Source of the DNA: Phycisphaerae bacterium
GTDB taxonomy: Bacteria; Planctomycetota; Phycisphaerae; Phycisphaerales; UBA1924
DNA length: 64,000 nucleotides
NCBI GenBank assembly: GCA_030432905.1
Contig: JAUILU010000001.1
Coordinates: forward strand, 620,001 to 684,000
Reading direction: 5' to 3'
The notes under the pieces were generated by a model, which did not search any database, was not told the DNA's origin, and was given only the letters and a program-made list of their open reading frames with translations. Below, one piece after another: positions 49,845 to 58,289 of this stretch; position 1 is the stretch's first letter; the number at the start of each line of letters is the position of its first letter. Made by a program: the position numbers and the translations under genes.

Positions 49845-51620
49845 ATGTCTGAACCATCTACGCTCCGCGCGACAACCGACGAGTTTCTCCAAATCGAGGG
49901 CACGATCCGCCAGGGCGGCGGGGCCAAGGCCATCGAGCGTCAGCACGCCAAGGACAGGCTGACCGCCCGTGAACGTATCGACAGGCTCGTCGATCCGGGG
50001 TCGGTGTTCCAGGAGCTGGGGCTCTGGGCCGCGTACGAGATGTACAAGGAGCACGGCGGGGCTCCTGCTGCGGGCGTGGTCACTGGTGTTGGGTCGGTGC
50101 AGGGCAGGCTGCACATGATCATCGCCAACGACGCGACGGTGAAGGCGGGCGCGTTCTTCCCGATGACGTGCAAGAAGATCATCCGTGCGCAGCACATCGC
50201 GCGCAAGGCGAGGCTGCCGCTGATCTATCTGGTGGACTCGGCGGGTGTGTTCTTGCCTTTGCAGGAGGATGTGTTCCCGGACACGGACGACTTCGGCCGG
50301 ATCTTCTATCTCAACAGCCGGATCTCCGCCGAGGGCATCCCACAGATCGCGGCGATCATGGGTTTCTGTGTCGCGGGCGGCGGGTACCTGCCGGTGCTGT
50401 GCGACACACTGCTGATGACCGAGGGATCGGGGTTGTACCTCGCGGGCCAAGCGCTCGTGAAGGCGGCGATCGGTCAGGACGTGACCGACGAAGAGCTCGG
50501 CGGCGCGACCATGCACGCGGAGATCTCGGGCACGATCGACTTCAAGGAACCAAACGACGACGCGTGCCTGCGAAGGGTGCGCGAGCTTGTCGGGAAGTAT
50601 CCGAGCCATGCTCCCTCTCCCTATCAGGGAGAGGGCCGGGGAGAGGGTTCTTGCGACGATTCAAACTGTTGTTCGACGGAGACCCCTCATCCGTCTGCTG
50701 CGCAGACACCTTCTCCCCAGAGGGGAGAAGGAGGGATTGCGCCGTCGTACAAGCCGGGCGAAGACATCTACGACCTGTTCACCGACAAGCCGGGCGAGCA
50801 GTACGACATCAGGGACATCCTCGCGTGCATCGTTGATTCGCGGACAGCACCAAACGCCGAGGGGCACGAGTCGCTCGAGCCGGATCTCGATGAGTACAAG
50901 TCTGACTACGGCAAGTCGCTGTGCTGCGCGTACGCGAAGATCGGCGGGCACTCGGTGGGCATCGTTGCCAATCAGGGTTCGCTGACGGACCGCACGCTGC
51001 CGGGCGGGAAGGCGGGACCGAGCAAGTCGGTGAACATGCCTCGGGTGATCTACGACGACTCTGCTGACAAGGCGGCGCGGTTCATCATGGACTGCAACCA
51101 GCGGAAGGTGCCGATCGTGTTCTTCCACGACACGACCGGGTTCATGGTCGGCCGCGACAGCGAGCAGGGCGGGATCATCCGCTCGGGCGCGAAGATGGTC
51201 AACGCGATGAGCAACTGCGTCGTGCCGAAGGTGGTTGTGATCACGAATTCGAGTTACGGCGCTGGCAACTACGCGATGTGCGGGCGTGCGTTCGAGCCGT
51301 TCATGACGCTGGCCTGGCCCGGGAGCAAGTGCGCGGTGATGGGCGCGAACCAGGCGTCGGGCGTGCTGGCGATGATCGAAGAGCGCAGCCGCCAGCGCAA
51401 GGGCGAAGAGATCGACGCGAAGACGCGCGACGAGATTCTGGACGCGGTGCGAGCGGGTTACAACGAGCAACAGGACATCCGCCACGGCGCCGCCCGCGGC
51501 TGGGTGGACCGGATCATCGAGCCCCACAAGACCCGCGAGGAGCTGATCGCTTCGATCGGTGCTGCGGTTCAGGGGTGGGACATGAGCCGGGAATTCAAGA
51601 CGGGTGTTTTGCAGGTTTAA
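49845..51620 (+). CDS. Acyl-CoA carboxylase beta subunit (methylcrotonyl-CoA type) with palindromic insertion
   Basis: A 591-residue carboxyltransferase subunit. The N-terminal half has HAKDRLTARERIDRLVDPGS, VYLVDSAG-type LIYLVDSAGVFLPLQEDVFP and DDFGRIFYLNSRISAEGIPQ, wording typical of methylcrotonyl-CoA carboxylase rather than propionyl-CoA carboxylase. The C-terminal half has VGIVANQGSLTD, FFHDTTGFMVGRDSEQGGI, NSSYGAGNYAMCGRAF and WPGSKCAVMGANQASGVL. Between the halves, residues about 255-300 (with PSPYQGEGRGEG and PSPQRGEGG) are low-complexity and encoded by a palindromic repeat. The biotin-bearing alpha subunit is not adjacent. With HMG-CoA lyase at 62.8 kb it would serve leucine breakdown. 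Confidence 0.9.
   Translation: MSEPSTLRATTDEFLQIEGTIRQGGGAKAIERQHAKDRLTARERIDRLVDPGSVFQELGLWAAYEMYKEHGGAPAAGVVTGVGSVQGRLHMIIANDATVKAGAFFPMTCKKIIRAQHIARKARLPLIYLVDSAGVFLPLQEDVFPDTDDFGRIFYLNSRISAEGIPQIAAIMGFCVAGGGYLPVLCDTLLMTEGSGLYLAGQALVKAAIGQDVTDEELGGATMHAEISGTIDFKEPNDDACLRRVRELVGKYPSHAPSPYQGEGRGEGSCDDSNCCSTETPHPSAAQTPSPQRGEGGIAPSYKPGEDIYDLFTDKPGEQYDIRDILACIVDSRTAPNAEGHESLEPDLDEYKSDYGKSLCCAYAKIGGHSVGIVANQGSLTDRTLPGGKAGPSKSVNMPRVIYDDSADKAARFIMDCNQRKVPIVFFHDTTGFMVGRDSEQGGIIRSGAKMVNAMSNCVVPKVVVITNSSYGAGNYAMCGRAFEPFMTLAWPGSKCAVMGANQASGVLAMIEERSRQRKGEEIDAKTRDEILDAVRAGYNEQQDIRHGAARGWVDRIIEPHKTREELIASIGAAVQGWDMSREFKTGVLQV
50609..50740. repeat. Palindromic repeat inserted in frame in a coding sequence
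   Basis: Three perfect inverted repeats lie in tandem inside the carboxylase gene: CCCTCTCCCT-ATC-AGGGAGAGGG (50613-50635), GTCTGC-TGC-GCAGAC (50693-50707) and CCTTCTCCCC-AGA-GGGGAGAAGG (50709-50731). The reading frame stays open and yields PSPYQGEGRGEG and PSPQRGEGG. Repeats of this kind occur dispersed in many bacterial genomes; the in-frame position is the unusual point. Confidence 0.75.
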
Positions 51621-51696
51621 ATGCAAGTAGAAACCACCAAGTTGATTTTCCCATTAGTATCCTGAAGCAAATACAAGATTGGGAGATCCCAGCACA

Positions 51697-52332
51697 ATGG
51701 AAGACGCCAGCAATAACCAGGATCCTAGAGATGCTGGCGAGTATCAGGACGAGTACCAAGATCAGCTATACGATGTGTATCTGACCTACAGAACACAAAT
51801 TGACGAGCGAGAATTTGCTCTCGACAAAACGTTCTCAACTACAAATATAGCCGTTGCTGGCGGCGCTTTAGCAATCTCACTTACACTTACAAAAGATCTA
51901 CATATCGCAAGAACTTCAAATGCCGCCGCGCTTCTCATAGTAGCGTGGATTGCTCTGGTACTCGCAATACTGACTACTCTGGTAAACATTAAAGTCAATC
52001 AACGACTACACCATAAGTACAGGGAGATACTTGACGAAGAAACTGCAACGAGCGACATGGCCGCAGGATTCGATCGCGCAAGAAGCAGACAAACGAAGCA
52101 CTGGTTGATGCGTGTTCTAGATTTTACTGACTACCAACAGATCTTTTGTACTGTGACTGGCATTACCTTTTTAGTTGCTGCAACTGTCATTGGCATGACA
52201 ACACCACTGAAAACCGGAGTATCAGAAGATGCCGAACGAACCCAAGAGACCTCCAAGCGTGCCGAAACCGCAACCACCGATCGTACCGAAGGGTCCACCC
52301 TCAGTACCGAATCGCCCCCCAGTGCGAATTGA
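51697..52332 (+). CDS. Small membrane protein in an AT-richer islet
   Basis: A 211-residue protein with an acidic hydrophilic N-terminus (MEDASNNQDPRDAGEYQDEY), three hydrophobic helices (TTNIAVAGGALAISLTLT, AALLIVAWIALVLAILTTLV, IFCTVTGITFLVAATVIGMT) and a Ser/Thr/Glu-rich tail. The arrangement with a helical arm before and between membrane segments is reminiscent of small SLATT-type membrane modules, but I cannot assign it. Its codons are visibly richer in A/T than all neighbours, a sign of transfer. GGGAG lies upstream of ATG 51697. Its last 104 bases overlap a second ORF in another frame. Confidence 0.65.
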   Translation: MEDASNNQDPRDAGEYQDEYQDQLYDVYLTYRTQIDEREFALDKTFSTTNIAVAGGALAISLTLTKDLHIARTSNAAALLIVAWIALVLAILTTLVNIKVNQRLHHKYREILDEETATSDMAAGFDRARSRQTKHWLMRVLDFTDYQQIFCTVTGITFLVAATVIGMTTPLKTGVSEDAERTQETSKRAETATTDRTEGSTLSTESPPSAN

Positions 52333-52405
52333 TCCCGGCCGACGAACAACCCAGCCTTCGCCCGCACCCAACAGACCGTTACCTCGCCCACCCAAGAAGG
52401 ACTAA
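52229..52405 (+). CDS. Proline-rich 58-residue protein overlapping the membrane protein gene
   Basis: Starting at ATG 52229 (CGGAG about 10 bases upstream), this frame runs to TAA at 52403-52405 and encodes MPNEPKRPPSVPKPQPPIVP followed by more Pro, Arg and Lys, ending RPPKKD. It overlaps the last 104 bases of the membrane protein gene in a different frame and then goes on alone for 73 bases. About one third of residues are proline, so it should form an extended basic segment. There is no signal peptide or lipobox. Because composition in that frame is so ordered, I think it is real, but this needs evidence. Confidence 0.5.
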   Translation: MPNEPKRPPSVPKPQPPIVPKGPPSVPNRPPVRIDPGRRTTQPSPAPNRPLPRPPKKD

Positions 52406-52471
52406 TTTCCCATCGGTGACTTCCTTTGCAAGCATGCGAACCGCCCCCACCCCGGCTCCGTCTGACTGGGC

Positions 52472-53449
52472 ATGAAGCACTCTGTCGCACAGTTCCTCGT
52501 TCTTCCGGCGTTCGTGTTTGTTTCTGCCTTGGCGCAGGGGCAGCCTCTGCCTGAAGAGATCCCGATGTATGAGCAGCCGTCTGAGTACGAGCTGTATCCG
52601 GCAGCGGATGCGACGATCTGGCGTGTGCCCGGGGCGAGCGAGCTTGATTGGGTGGTCGCGTACGACGAGACGCCGTTGACGTTTGATGATCCGCGGTTTG
52701 AGCTTCGGCTCATCAACGCGGGCCGACCCGTGCGGGTGCCGGGGCTTGGCAACGGGCAGCGGGCGTCGGCTGTGCTTGTGCTGACGAAGCCGACGGGCGA
52801 GGTTGTCAAGCTCGAGGCCGAGTCCGATGGGCTGATCGTGTACCAGTCGAACAGGGACAACGGGAAGATCGACACGAACACGCCGGTACTGCGGCTTGGT
52901 GTTTCGGTGTTCGACAAGTTCGGCCAGCTCGGGCCGGGCGAGCACACGCTCGTGGTGCACATCGCCACACAGGCCCGGCTCGAACGCGCACGCGACGGGC
53001 ACACGATTGACGATGCGCTCACCGCCGTGAGCCCGAGACTCAGGTTCACAGTCGTCGAGCGGGAGATCCCGGAGCTCACATCCGACGAGGGCTACCTGCT
53101 GACTGAGGATGAGCACGGGGTCCTGCTGACCAACCCGTTCGACGAGGCGATCACGGTCCACGTTGACGGCGGGTACGACGAGGAGCCCACAACGGACAAG
53201 ACGTACTTTATGTACAACACCTATGAGAGGCTCAGCGACGACGGGTGGGTGCCGAGCGGGCCGCGGGGGTTCTGCGGCACGGGGATGCGCCGGCTCACCC
53301 TTGAGCCGGGCGAGTCGGTGCGGGTCACCATCCACGGCAGCTACGAGCGGGGCATCATCCGGAGCGTCGTCAACGCCCAGCGAGCAGACGGAGAAGTCGT
53401 CCGGTTCTACACGAAGCCGAAGTTCAACGAGGGCCAGAACCCGTGGTGA
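52472..53449 (+). CDS. Secreted protein of unknown function
   Basis: A 325-residue protein with signal peptide MKHSVAQFLVLPAFVFVSAL (cleavage near AQG-QP). The body is beta-rich with ELRLINAGRPVRVPGLGNGQ, TDTPVLRLGVSVFDKFGQLGPG-like phrasing (NTPVLRLGVSVFDKFG, residues about 134-149) and YFMYNTYERLSDDGWVPSGP near the end, followed by CGTGMRRLTLEPGESVRVTI, an Ig-like strand pattern. No dockerin or PEP-CTERM tail, so it is probably periplasmic. GC returns to the normal high level. I do not recognise a family. Confidence 0.72.
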   Translation: MKHSVAQFLVLPAFVFVSALAQGQPLPEEIPMYEQPSEYELYPAADATIWRVPGASELDWVVAYDETPLTFDDPRFELRLINAGRPVRVPGLGNGQRASAVLVLTKPTGEVVKLEAESDGLIVYQSNRDNGKIDTNTPVLRLGVSVFDKFGQLGPGEHTLVVHIATQARLERARDGHTIDDALTAVSPRLRFTVVEREIPELTSDEGYLLTEDEHGVLLTNPFDEAITVHVDGGYDEEPTTDKTYFMYNTYERLSDDGWVPSGPRGFCGTGMRRLTLEPGESVRVTIHGSYERGIIRSVVNAQRADGEVVRFYTKPKFNEGQNPW

Positions 53450-53477
53450 TTTGCGATGCGATTAGCGTCTACGTCGG

Positions 53478-54218
53478 TTACGGGCAGCCGGCGTTGTAGT
53501 TGCCGACCCAGGCTGTGAAGTCGGTTGGTGTGCACATGCCGTCGTTGTTCTGGTCGCATTCTGGTGCGTTTGAGTTGAACGCGCCGACCCAGGCGGTGAA
53601 GTCGGTTGGGCTGAGCATGCCGTCGTTGTTGACGTCGGCGAGGCAGTCGGGGGTGTCGGGGAAGCTGACGTTGTCGAGGTGTGTGACGTCGCTTGTCATG
53701 GTGCTGAACTCGCCTCGGATGCGGAGCAGGGTGACGTTGCTCAGCACGGTCTGGATCTGTTCTTCGGTCGCCGCGGCTCCGCCGAGTGAGTTGAGTCGCC
53801 AGTCGCTGGAGGTGTCGAGTGCGACCTCTCGTTGGTTCCAGACATCGGCGGTCGGGACGGGCAGGTCGAGGTTGATCTCGAGCCCGCCGCCTTGGATGAG
53901 CACGTCGGGCTGGGTGGCGCCCGCGGTGGTCGCGTTGTTGGTCATGATGTCGAAGGTGAGCGTGCCGCCGTAGCTTGCGGACTTGTCGCCGAGGTACGAA
54001 GCCGGCGCTTGGAACCCGAAGTACGAGCCCGAGCCGAAGTCGGAGGCCCGCGCCGAGCCGGCCGGGTTGCCGACCGCTGCGTCGTAGACGATCGCGCCGT
54101 CGGCGTAGACGGTCCAGCCCTCGAGGTCGTTGTCGAATGTTGTGGTTTGGCCAGCCGCGGCGAGGGCGCAGAGGGACGGAACAATCGCAATGCCACGGCT
54201 CAGACGGGTACGGATCAT
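53478..54218 (-). CDS. Secreted dockerin-tailed protein with laminin-B-like domain
   Basis: A 246-residue protein with signal peptide MIRTRLSRGIAIVPSLCALA. It is followed by a domain beginning TTFDNDLEGWTVYADGAIVY and including ASDFGSGSYFGFQAPASYLG, TLTFDIMTN and LRIRGEFSTMTSDVTHLDNV, the order seen in laminin B (domain IV) modules, which bind glycans or surfaces. The C-terminus has two dockerin-like repeats, NNDGMLSPTDFTAWVGAFN and NNDGMCTPTDFTAWVGNYN, ending in AGCP. The start at 54218 is at the signal peptide. It shares its tail type with the two downstream neighbours on the minus strand. Confidence 0.82.
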   Translation of the reverse strand: MIRTRLSRGIAIVPSLCALAAAGQTTTFDNDLEGWTVYADGAIVYDAAVGNPAGSARASDFGSGSYFGFQAPASYLGDKSASYGGTLTFDIMTNNATTAGATQPDVLIQGGGLEINLDLPVPTADVWNQREVALDTSSDWRLNSLGGAAATEEQIQTVLSNVTLLRIRGEFSTMTSDVTHLDNVSFPDTPDCLADVNNDGMLSPTDFTAWVGAFNSNAPECDQNNDGMCTPTDFTAWVGNYNAGCP

Positions 54219-54344
54219 GGCTTTACTCCATAAGTTCGGTCTGTCAGAACTCAAGCATCCCAAGACGGGTGCGCCGGGTCAAGGGAAATCTAGACCTTCA
54301 CGCCCGCCGGGCTTGGCCGGGGGTTTGCGCGCCGACAACCTGGG

Positions 54345-55259
54345 TTACGGGCAGCCCGCGTTGTAGTTGCCGATCCACGCGGAGAAGTCGGTCGGGCTGA
54401 GCATGCCGTCGAAATTCTGGTCGGCGGGGCAAGTGTTTTTGACAGCGAGGACCGCGTCTTGGGATGTCTCGGTTCCGCTCGGGTTGGAGACGACGCAGTC
54501 GTAACGCGCCGGGTCCTTGGCGATGATCTGAAGCGTGGCGGTGTTGGCGCCCTCGATGCCCGGGCCGTCGGTTAGCGGAACGCCGTCGCGTCGCCACTGA
54601 TAAGTGAGTTGCTCGCCGAACACGCCCACGGTGAAACTGGCAAGCTCTCCCATGTCGACGAGGTCGCTCTCGGGGCTGTCGGTGATGACGGGCGGGGGCG
54701 GGGGTGCGCCGCCGGTGGCGCTGAAGCCGGTGATGTTGGCGCCGATCGACCGCGTGCTCGCTGAGAATTCGGTGAACGCGTAGATGTTCGCGACCTGGGG
54801 CGCGACAGGTGCGTTGTTGATGAGGGCGGCTCTTGGCGGGTCGCTGAGAACGAGGTCGCCCGGGTAGTCGGTGTAGATCCGTACGTATCGGACACCCAAC
54901 GAACCAACCCCCTCCGAGAAGAACGTGATCGAGTCGTAGTCGTTGGAGTGATTGTTCTCGTAGGTGATCCGGCACGAGCCGCTCTCGGTGACCGGGTCCT
55001 GCCCCTCGATGGTGAGCGTGACCTCGCCGAAAGCGAGATACTCGTTGTTGGTGCCTGGCACCGGCCCGGGCGTGTTCACCATGAGATCGTATTCGAGCGT
55101 GTAAGTCGTCCCGGCCGCAACACCGGGAAAGACCGCGTTGTCCACGGTGTTGATCTCGCCAGAAACCAGCAGCGTCATCGGGACCGGCTGCGACGAGGCA
55201 ACGCCGGGCAGCAGGCTCGCAAGCACAGAAACAACAGCGGCGGCTGGGAAACGAAGCAT
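54345..55259 (-). CDS. Secreted Ig-like/dockerin protein (paralog A)
   Basis: A 304-residue protein. Signal peptide MLRFPAAAVVSVLASLLPGV; first domain with PVPMTLLVSGEINTVDNAVF and TYTLEYDLMVNTPGPVPG; then an Ig-like domain (SFTVGVFGEQLTYQWRRDGV, ATLQIIAKDPARYDCVVSNP) and a single dockerin-like repeat NFDGMLSPTDFSAWIGNYN ending AGCP. AAGGAGACC precedes ATG 55259. It is a paralog of the next gene upstream (55354-56289), 94 bases away. The Ig-like domain suggests binding of an external ligand; no enzymatic motif is seen. Confidence 0.82.
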   Translation of the reverse strand: MLRFPAAAVVSVLASLLPGVASSQPVPMTLLVSGEINTVDNAVFPGVAAGTTYTLEYDLMVNTPGPVPGTNNEYLAFGEVTLTIEGQDPVTESGSCRITYENNHSNDYDSITFFSEGVGSLGVRYVRIYTDYPGDLVLSDPPRAALINNAPVAPQVANIYAFTEFSASTRSIGANITGFSATGGAPPPPPVITDSPESDLVDMGELASFTVGVFGEQLTYQWRRDGVPLTDGPGIEGANTATLQIIAKDPARYDCVVSNPSGTETSQDAVLAVKNTCPADQNFDGMLSPTDFSAWIGNYNAGCP

Positions 55260-55353
55260 GATCGGTCTCCTTGGGTTTTGCACAGTCTACTGAACTTTAG
55301 ACCAGAGCGAAAGAGACCCGACCAGAAGCTTGCCAGAAACCCGCGGCCGCCGT

Positions 55354-56289
55354 TTACGGGCAGCCGGCGTTGTAGTTGCCGATCCACGCGGAGAAGTCGG
55401 TCGGGCTGAGCATGCCGTCGAAGTTCTGGTCGGCTGGGCATGTGTTGTTGACGGCGACGACGACCTCGTTTGACGTTGCGCTCCCGCCGGGGTTGCTGAC
55501 GACGCAGAGGTACTTGGCGTTCTGTGTCGGCGTGATCTGGAGCCTGCGGTTTTGTGATCCGCTGACGCCGGCGCCGTCGGTGAGCAGGACGCCGTTTCTG
55601 TACCACTGGTACGCGAGCTCGGTGCCCGATGCGATGACCTGCAGGTTGATCGAGTCGCCCGCGTCGACGATGTCGCCCGAGGGCTGGCTTGTGATCTCGG
55701 GTTCCATCGGCGCTGCGCCGCCGGTGGCGAGGAAGCTGGTGACGTTGCCGCTGATCTGGATCACGGGCTGGTTGTCCTGCTCGGTGAACGCGACGCTGTT
55801 ATTCGACTGCCTCGCGATGGGCAGGTCGTTGATGATCTCTGCGCTCGGCGGGGCGTTCGGGTCCAGCGGCGTCTGCCCCACTTCCGACCGCAGCGCGACC
55901 ACGCGGAACGAGCCGTCTTGCAGCGACGCGAGGAACCGGACCATGTCGTAGTCGCCGGCGAACGGGTCGTAGAGGTACTGCACGATGATGGTTGTGTTCG
56001 ACACGATCGGGGGCAACCCGTCGATGTCGAGCGTGACGGTTCCCGTGCCGGACCACGCGGTGTTGGCGGCGTCATCGAGGAAGGGCGCGGTGATGTCCAG
56101 GTCGAGGTCGTACTCGATCGTGTACGCCGTCCCGTTGGCCACCCCGGCGTACGGCCCGCCCGGCTGCGCATCGGTGATGACACCCGAGGCCTCGAGCGTG
56201 ATCGGCACCGTCTGAGCCGACACCCGGCCGGGCATCGCGCAGACAACAGACACAAGAGCGATAATAACTGCAACAACCGAACGTGACAT
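55354..56289 (-). CDS. Secreted Ig-like/dockerin protein (paralog B)
   Basis: A 311-residue protein with signal peptide MSRSVVAVIIALVSVVCAMP and cleavage near SAQ. Its first domain (TVPITLEASGVITDAQPGGP, TAYTIEYDLDLDITAPFLDD), Ig-like domain (INLQVIASGTELAYQWYRNG, RLQITPTQNAKYLCVVSNPG) and single dockerin repeat NFDGMLSPTDFSAWIGNYN follow paralog A in order. The final 90 bases of the two genes are almost identical in DNA. GGGGAGAG precedes ATG 56289. Like its sibling it is probably a surface or extracellular binding protein held by the dockerin-type tail. Confidence 0.82.
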   Translation of the reverse strand: MSRSVVAVIIALVSVVCAMPGRVSAQTVPITLEASGVITDAQPGGPYAGVANGTAYTIEYDLDLDITAPFLDDAANTAWSGTGTVTLDIDGLPPIVSNTTIIVQYLYDPFAGDYDMVRFLASLQDGSFRVVALRSEVGQTPLDPNAPPSAEIINDLPIARQSNNSVAFTEQDNQPVIQISGNVTSFLATGGAAPMEPEITSQPSGDIVDAGDSINLQVIASGTELAYQWYRNGVLLTDGAGVSGSQNRRLQITPTQNAKYLCVVSNPGGSATSNEVVVAVNNTCPADQNFDGMLSPTDFSAWIGNYNAGCP

Positions 56290-56501
56290 AGCGAGACTCT
56301 CCCCGTTTTGTGAGTTGATTGAAGATAGTGGATTTTGGGGATTATTGGAAGGGGGAGATGGGTGCAATAACGGATCGTGTCCCTAAACGGGCACATGATC
56401 CCCTGTTGCAGATGCCGGCTCTCCTTTCGCTGTGTACATTGCAAGACTTCGGGTACCATCCAATTATCAGCTAGCCAGAAACTTTGCGGAGACTGTGAGT
56501 G

Positions 56502-58241
56502 ATGAAGTTTTGCGGATTCATAGGACGCCCACTGCTACCGATGGCAGTACTCGGTTCGGCCTTGTTGGCAGGGACAACGCTCGCACAGATTGATCGCGAT
56601 ATCATCGCCTACTCAGGTGCACCGGCGGTCGGCACTCAGGGGCAGGTGTACAGCTTTTTCGGTGTGCCGCAGATCAGTCAGGCGGGGGAGATCTATTTCT
56701 CGAGCTACACCGGGTCAGACCCGACGAGTCTAGAAGACGGCGGAACATGGGTCTGGACACAAGCCGGCATCCAGAAGCTCATCCACACGCAAGACGAACT
56801 CATAGGATATCCAGCGGGGTCTTTCTTGCGTTTTCCACCCTCGCCGCTAGGTACGACAGACGATGGCAGAGTGCTGGTTGCTCTGCTTATCGATCGCTCA
56901 ACGGCGGGACTCGACACTCAGGTTGCGCTCGCCATAGCTTCTCTTGATTCAATTGAAACAGTCATTGCAACGGATACACGATTCCCTGGGCTCGAACTAT
57001 TTATTAACAATCTTGAAGAACCTGCCATCAGCGCGACAGGCATGGTTCTCGCCAGGATGAGTTCTGTAGGAATAATCGGCAGTTCTCTGATTCGCGGTGA
57101 TGCGAACGACTTAGAACTCGTGATCGGACAATTCTCCCCTTCGCCGCCCGACGGAGTCGAAGGCGATGCCCGCCTCTTTTACTTTCGTGATATAGAATCC
57201 ACTCCCGATGGGATAATTTCATTTACCGGCCAGCTCACCGGAACTGACATTGTCAGCTCGAACAACGGAGGTATCTGGGTTGGGTATCCAGACTCGCTCG
57301 AATTCTTCGCGCTCGAGGGGATGCAGGCGCCTGGACTCGAAACCGGCATCACCTTCCGTGATATACAGACTTCTATCGGGAGTCAGGAAAACGACTTTGA
57401 GATGAACGCAAACGGTTCCTGCGTATTCCGAGGTCTGCTGGCTGGGCCTGGAGTCACCAATTCTTCCACCACCTCGCTTTGGCTGGGTCAGCCGGGCGAC
57501 ATTCAAATGATCGCTCGCGGTGGACAGCCGGCTCCTGGACTATCGGCGGGAACAAACTTCAAATCCCTCCGCAATCCATCCATCGATGACAACGGAAACG
57601 TCTACTTCCATGCAACACTCGAGGGACCGGGGATAGTCAGCTCCAACGATGAAGGTATCTGGCGATACAACGCGTCAGGCACATTTGATCGCCTTATCAA
57701 CGATGGTGATGTTGTCAACACACCCACTGGAACCGTCACGATCACCGGCATTACCCCACGCGTGCTGCACAACAACTCGGGCCAGATCGTCTGCTGGGTA
57801 ACGCTCAACAACACGGGCTCGACACCCACTCCTCCTGACGCCATCCTCGTAACTGATACCAGCGGCAAGCCGCATATCATCGTTAAAGAAACCGAGATCA
57901 TCGATGTGAACCCTGACCCCAACATCACCGACGAACGAACCGTCAAGTTTCCCAGAATCGACATGACCGACTCGTCTTTCGCATTGAACGATGACGGGAG
58001 GCTGTGCTTCCATGTCGAGTTCGAAGACGAAACTCTCGCGCTGGGAACTGCCAGAACCATCACGCCCAGCGGCTGCCTCCCAGACACCAACAACGATGGC
58101 TTGCTCACACCTGCCGACTTCACCGCATGGATCGACGCATTCAACAATGACCGAGTCGAGTGCGACCAGAACAGTGACAACACATGCTCGCCGACCGATT
58201 TCAGTGCATGGATCGCAAACTACAACGCGGGTTGTGACTAA
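56502..58241 (+). CDS. Large secreted dockerin protein with repeated beta domains
   Basis: A 579-residue exported protein. Signal peptide residues 1-28 (MKFCGFIGRPLLPMAVLGSA, then LAGTTLA). The body is built of repeated units of about 60-70 residues with wording such as GIWVGYPDSLEFFALEGMQA, PGLETGITFRDIQ, SLWLGQPGDIQMIARGGQPA and PGLSAGTNFKSLRNPSIDDN, a tandem-repeat beta structure. The C-terminus has two dockerin repeats (NNDGLLTPADFTAWIDAFN and NSDNTCSPTDFSAWIANYN). ATG 56502 is used; GTG 56499 is adjacent. GC is slightly lower than in neighbours. Function unknown. Confidence 0.82.
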   Translation: MKFCGFIGRPLLPMAVLGSALLAGTTLAQIDRDIIAYSGAPAVGTQGQVYSFFGVPQISQAGEIYFSSYTGSDPTSLEDGGTWVWTQAGIQKLIHTQDELIGYPAGSFLRFPPSPLGTTDDGRVLVALLIDRSTAGLDTQVALAIASLDSIETVIATDTRFPGLELFINNLEEPAISATGMVLARMSSVGIIGSSLIRGDANDLELVIGQFSPSPPDGVEGDARLFYFRDIESTPDGIISFTGQLTGTDIVSSNNGGIWVGYPDSLEFFALEGMQAPGLETGITFRDIQTSIGSQENDFEMNANGSCVFRGLLAGPGVTNSSTTSLWLGQPGDIQMIARGGQPAPGLSAGTNFKSLRNPSIDDNGNVYFHATLEGPGIVSSNDEGIWRYNASGTFDRLINDGDVVNTPTGTVTITGITPRVLHNNSGQIVCWVTLNNTGSTPTPPDAILVTDTSGKPHIIVKETEIIDVNPDPNITDERTVKFPRIDMTDSSFALNDDGRLCFHVEFEDETLALGTARTITPSGCLPDTNNDGLLTPADFTAWIDAFNNDRVECDQNSDNTCSPTDFSAWIANYNAGCD

Positions 58242-58289
58242 AGCCTCAACTGCCCCATCCCTGAACGCCTTCCGCAGCCACGCCATGGC

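Noticed and set aside
49005-50609. Minus-strand open frame of 534 codons opposite the pilin-like and carboxylase genes
   Set aside because: Both plus-strand proteins are clear; the antisense frame has no recognisable domain.
50609-50740. Insertion considered as a frameshift or sequencing error in the carboxylase
   Set aside because: The reading frame is continuous through the insertion and both halves of the enzyme read normally, so it is a real in-frame insertion.
52229-52405. Overlapping pair considered as phage Rz/Rz1 spanins
   Set aside because: The small protein has no signal peptide or lipobox, and no other phage gene (holin, endolysin, tail) is near.
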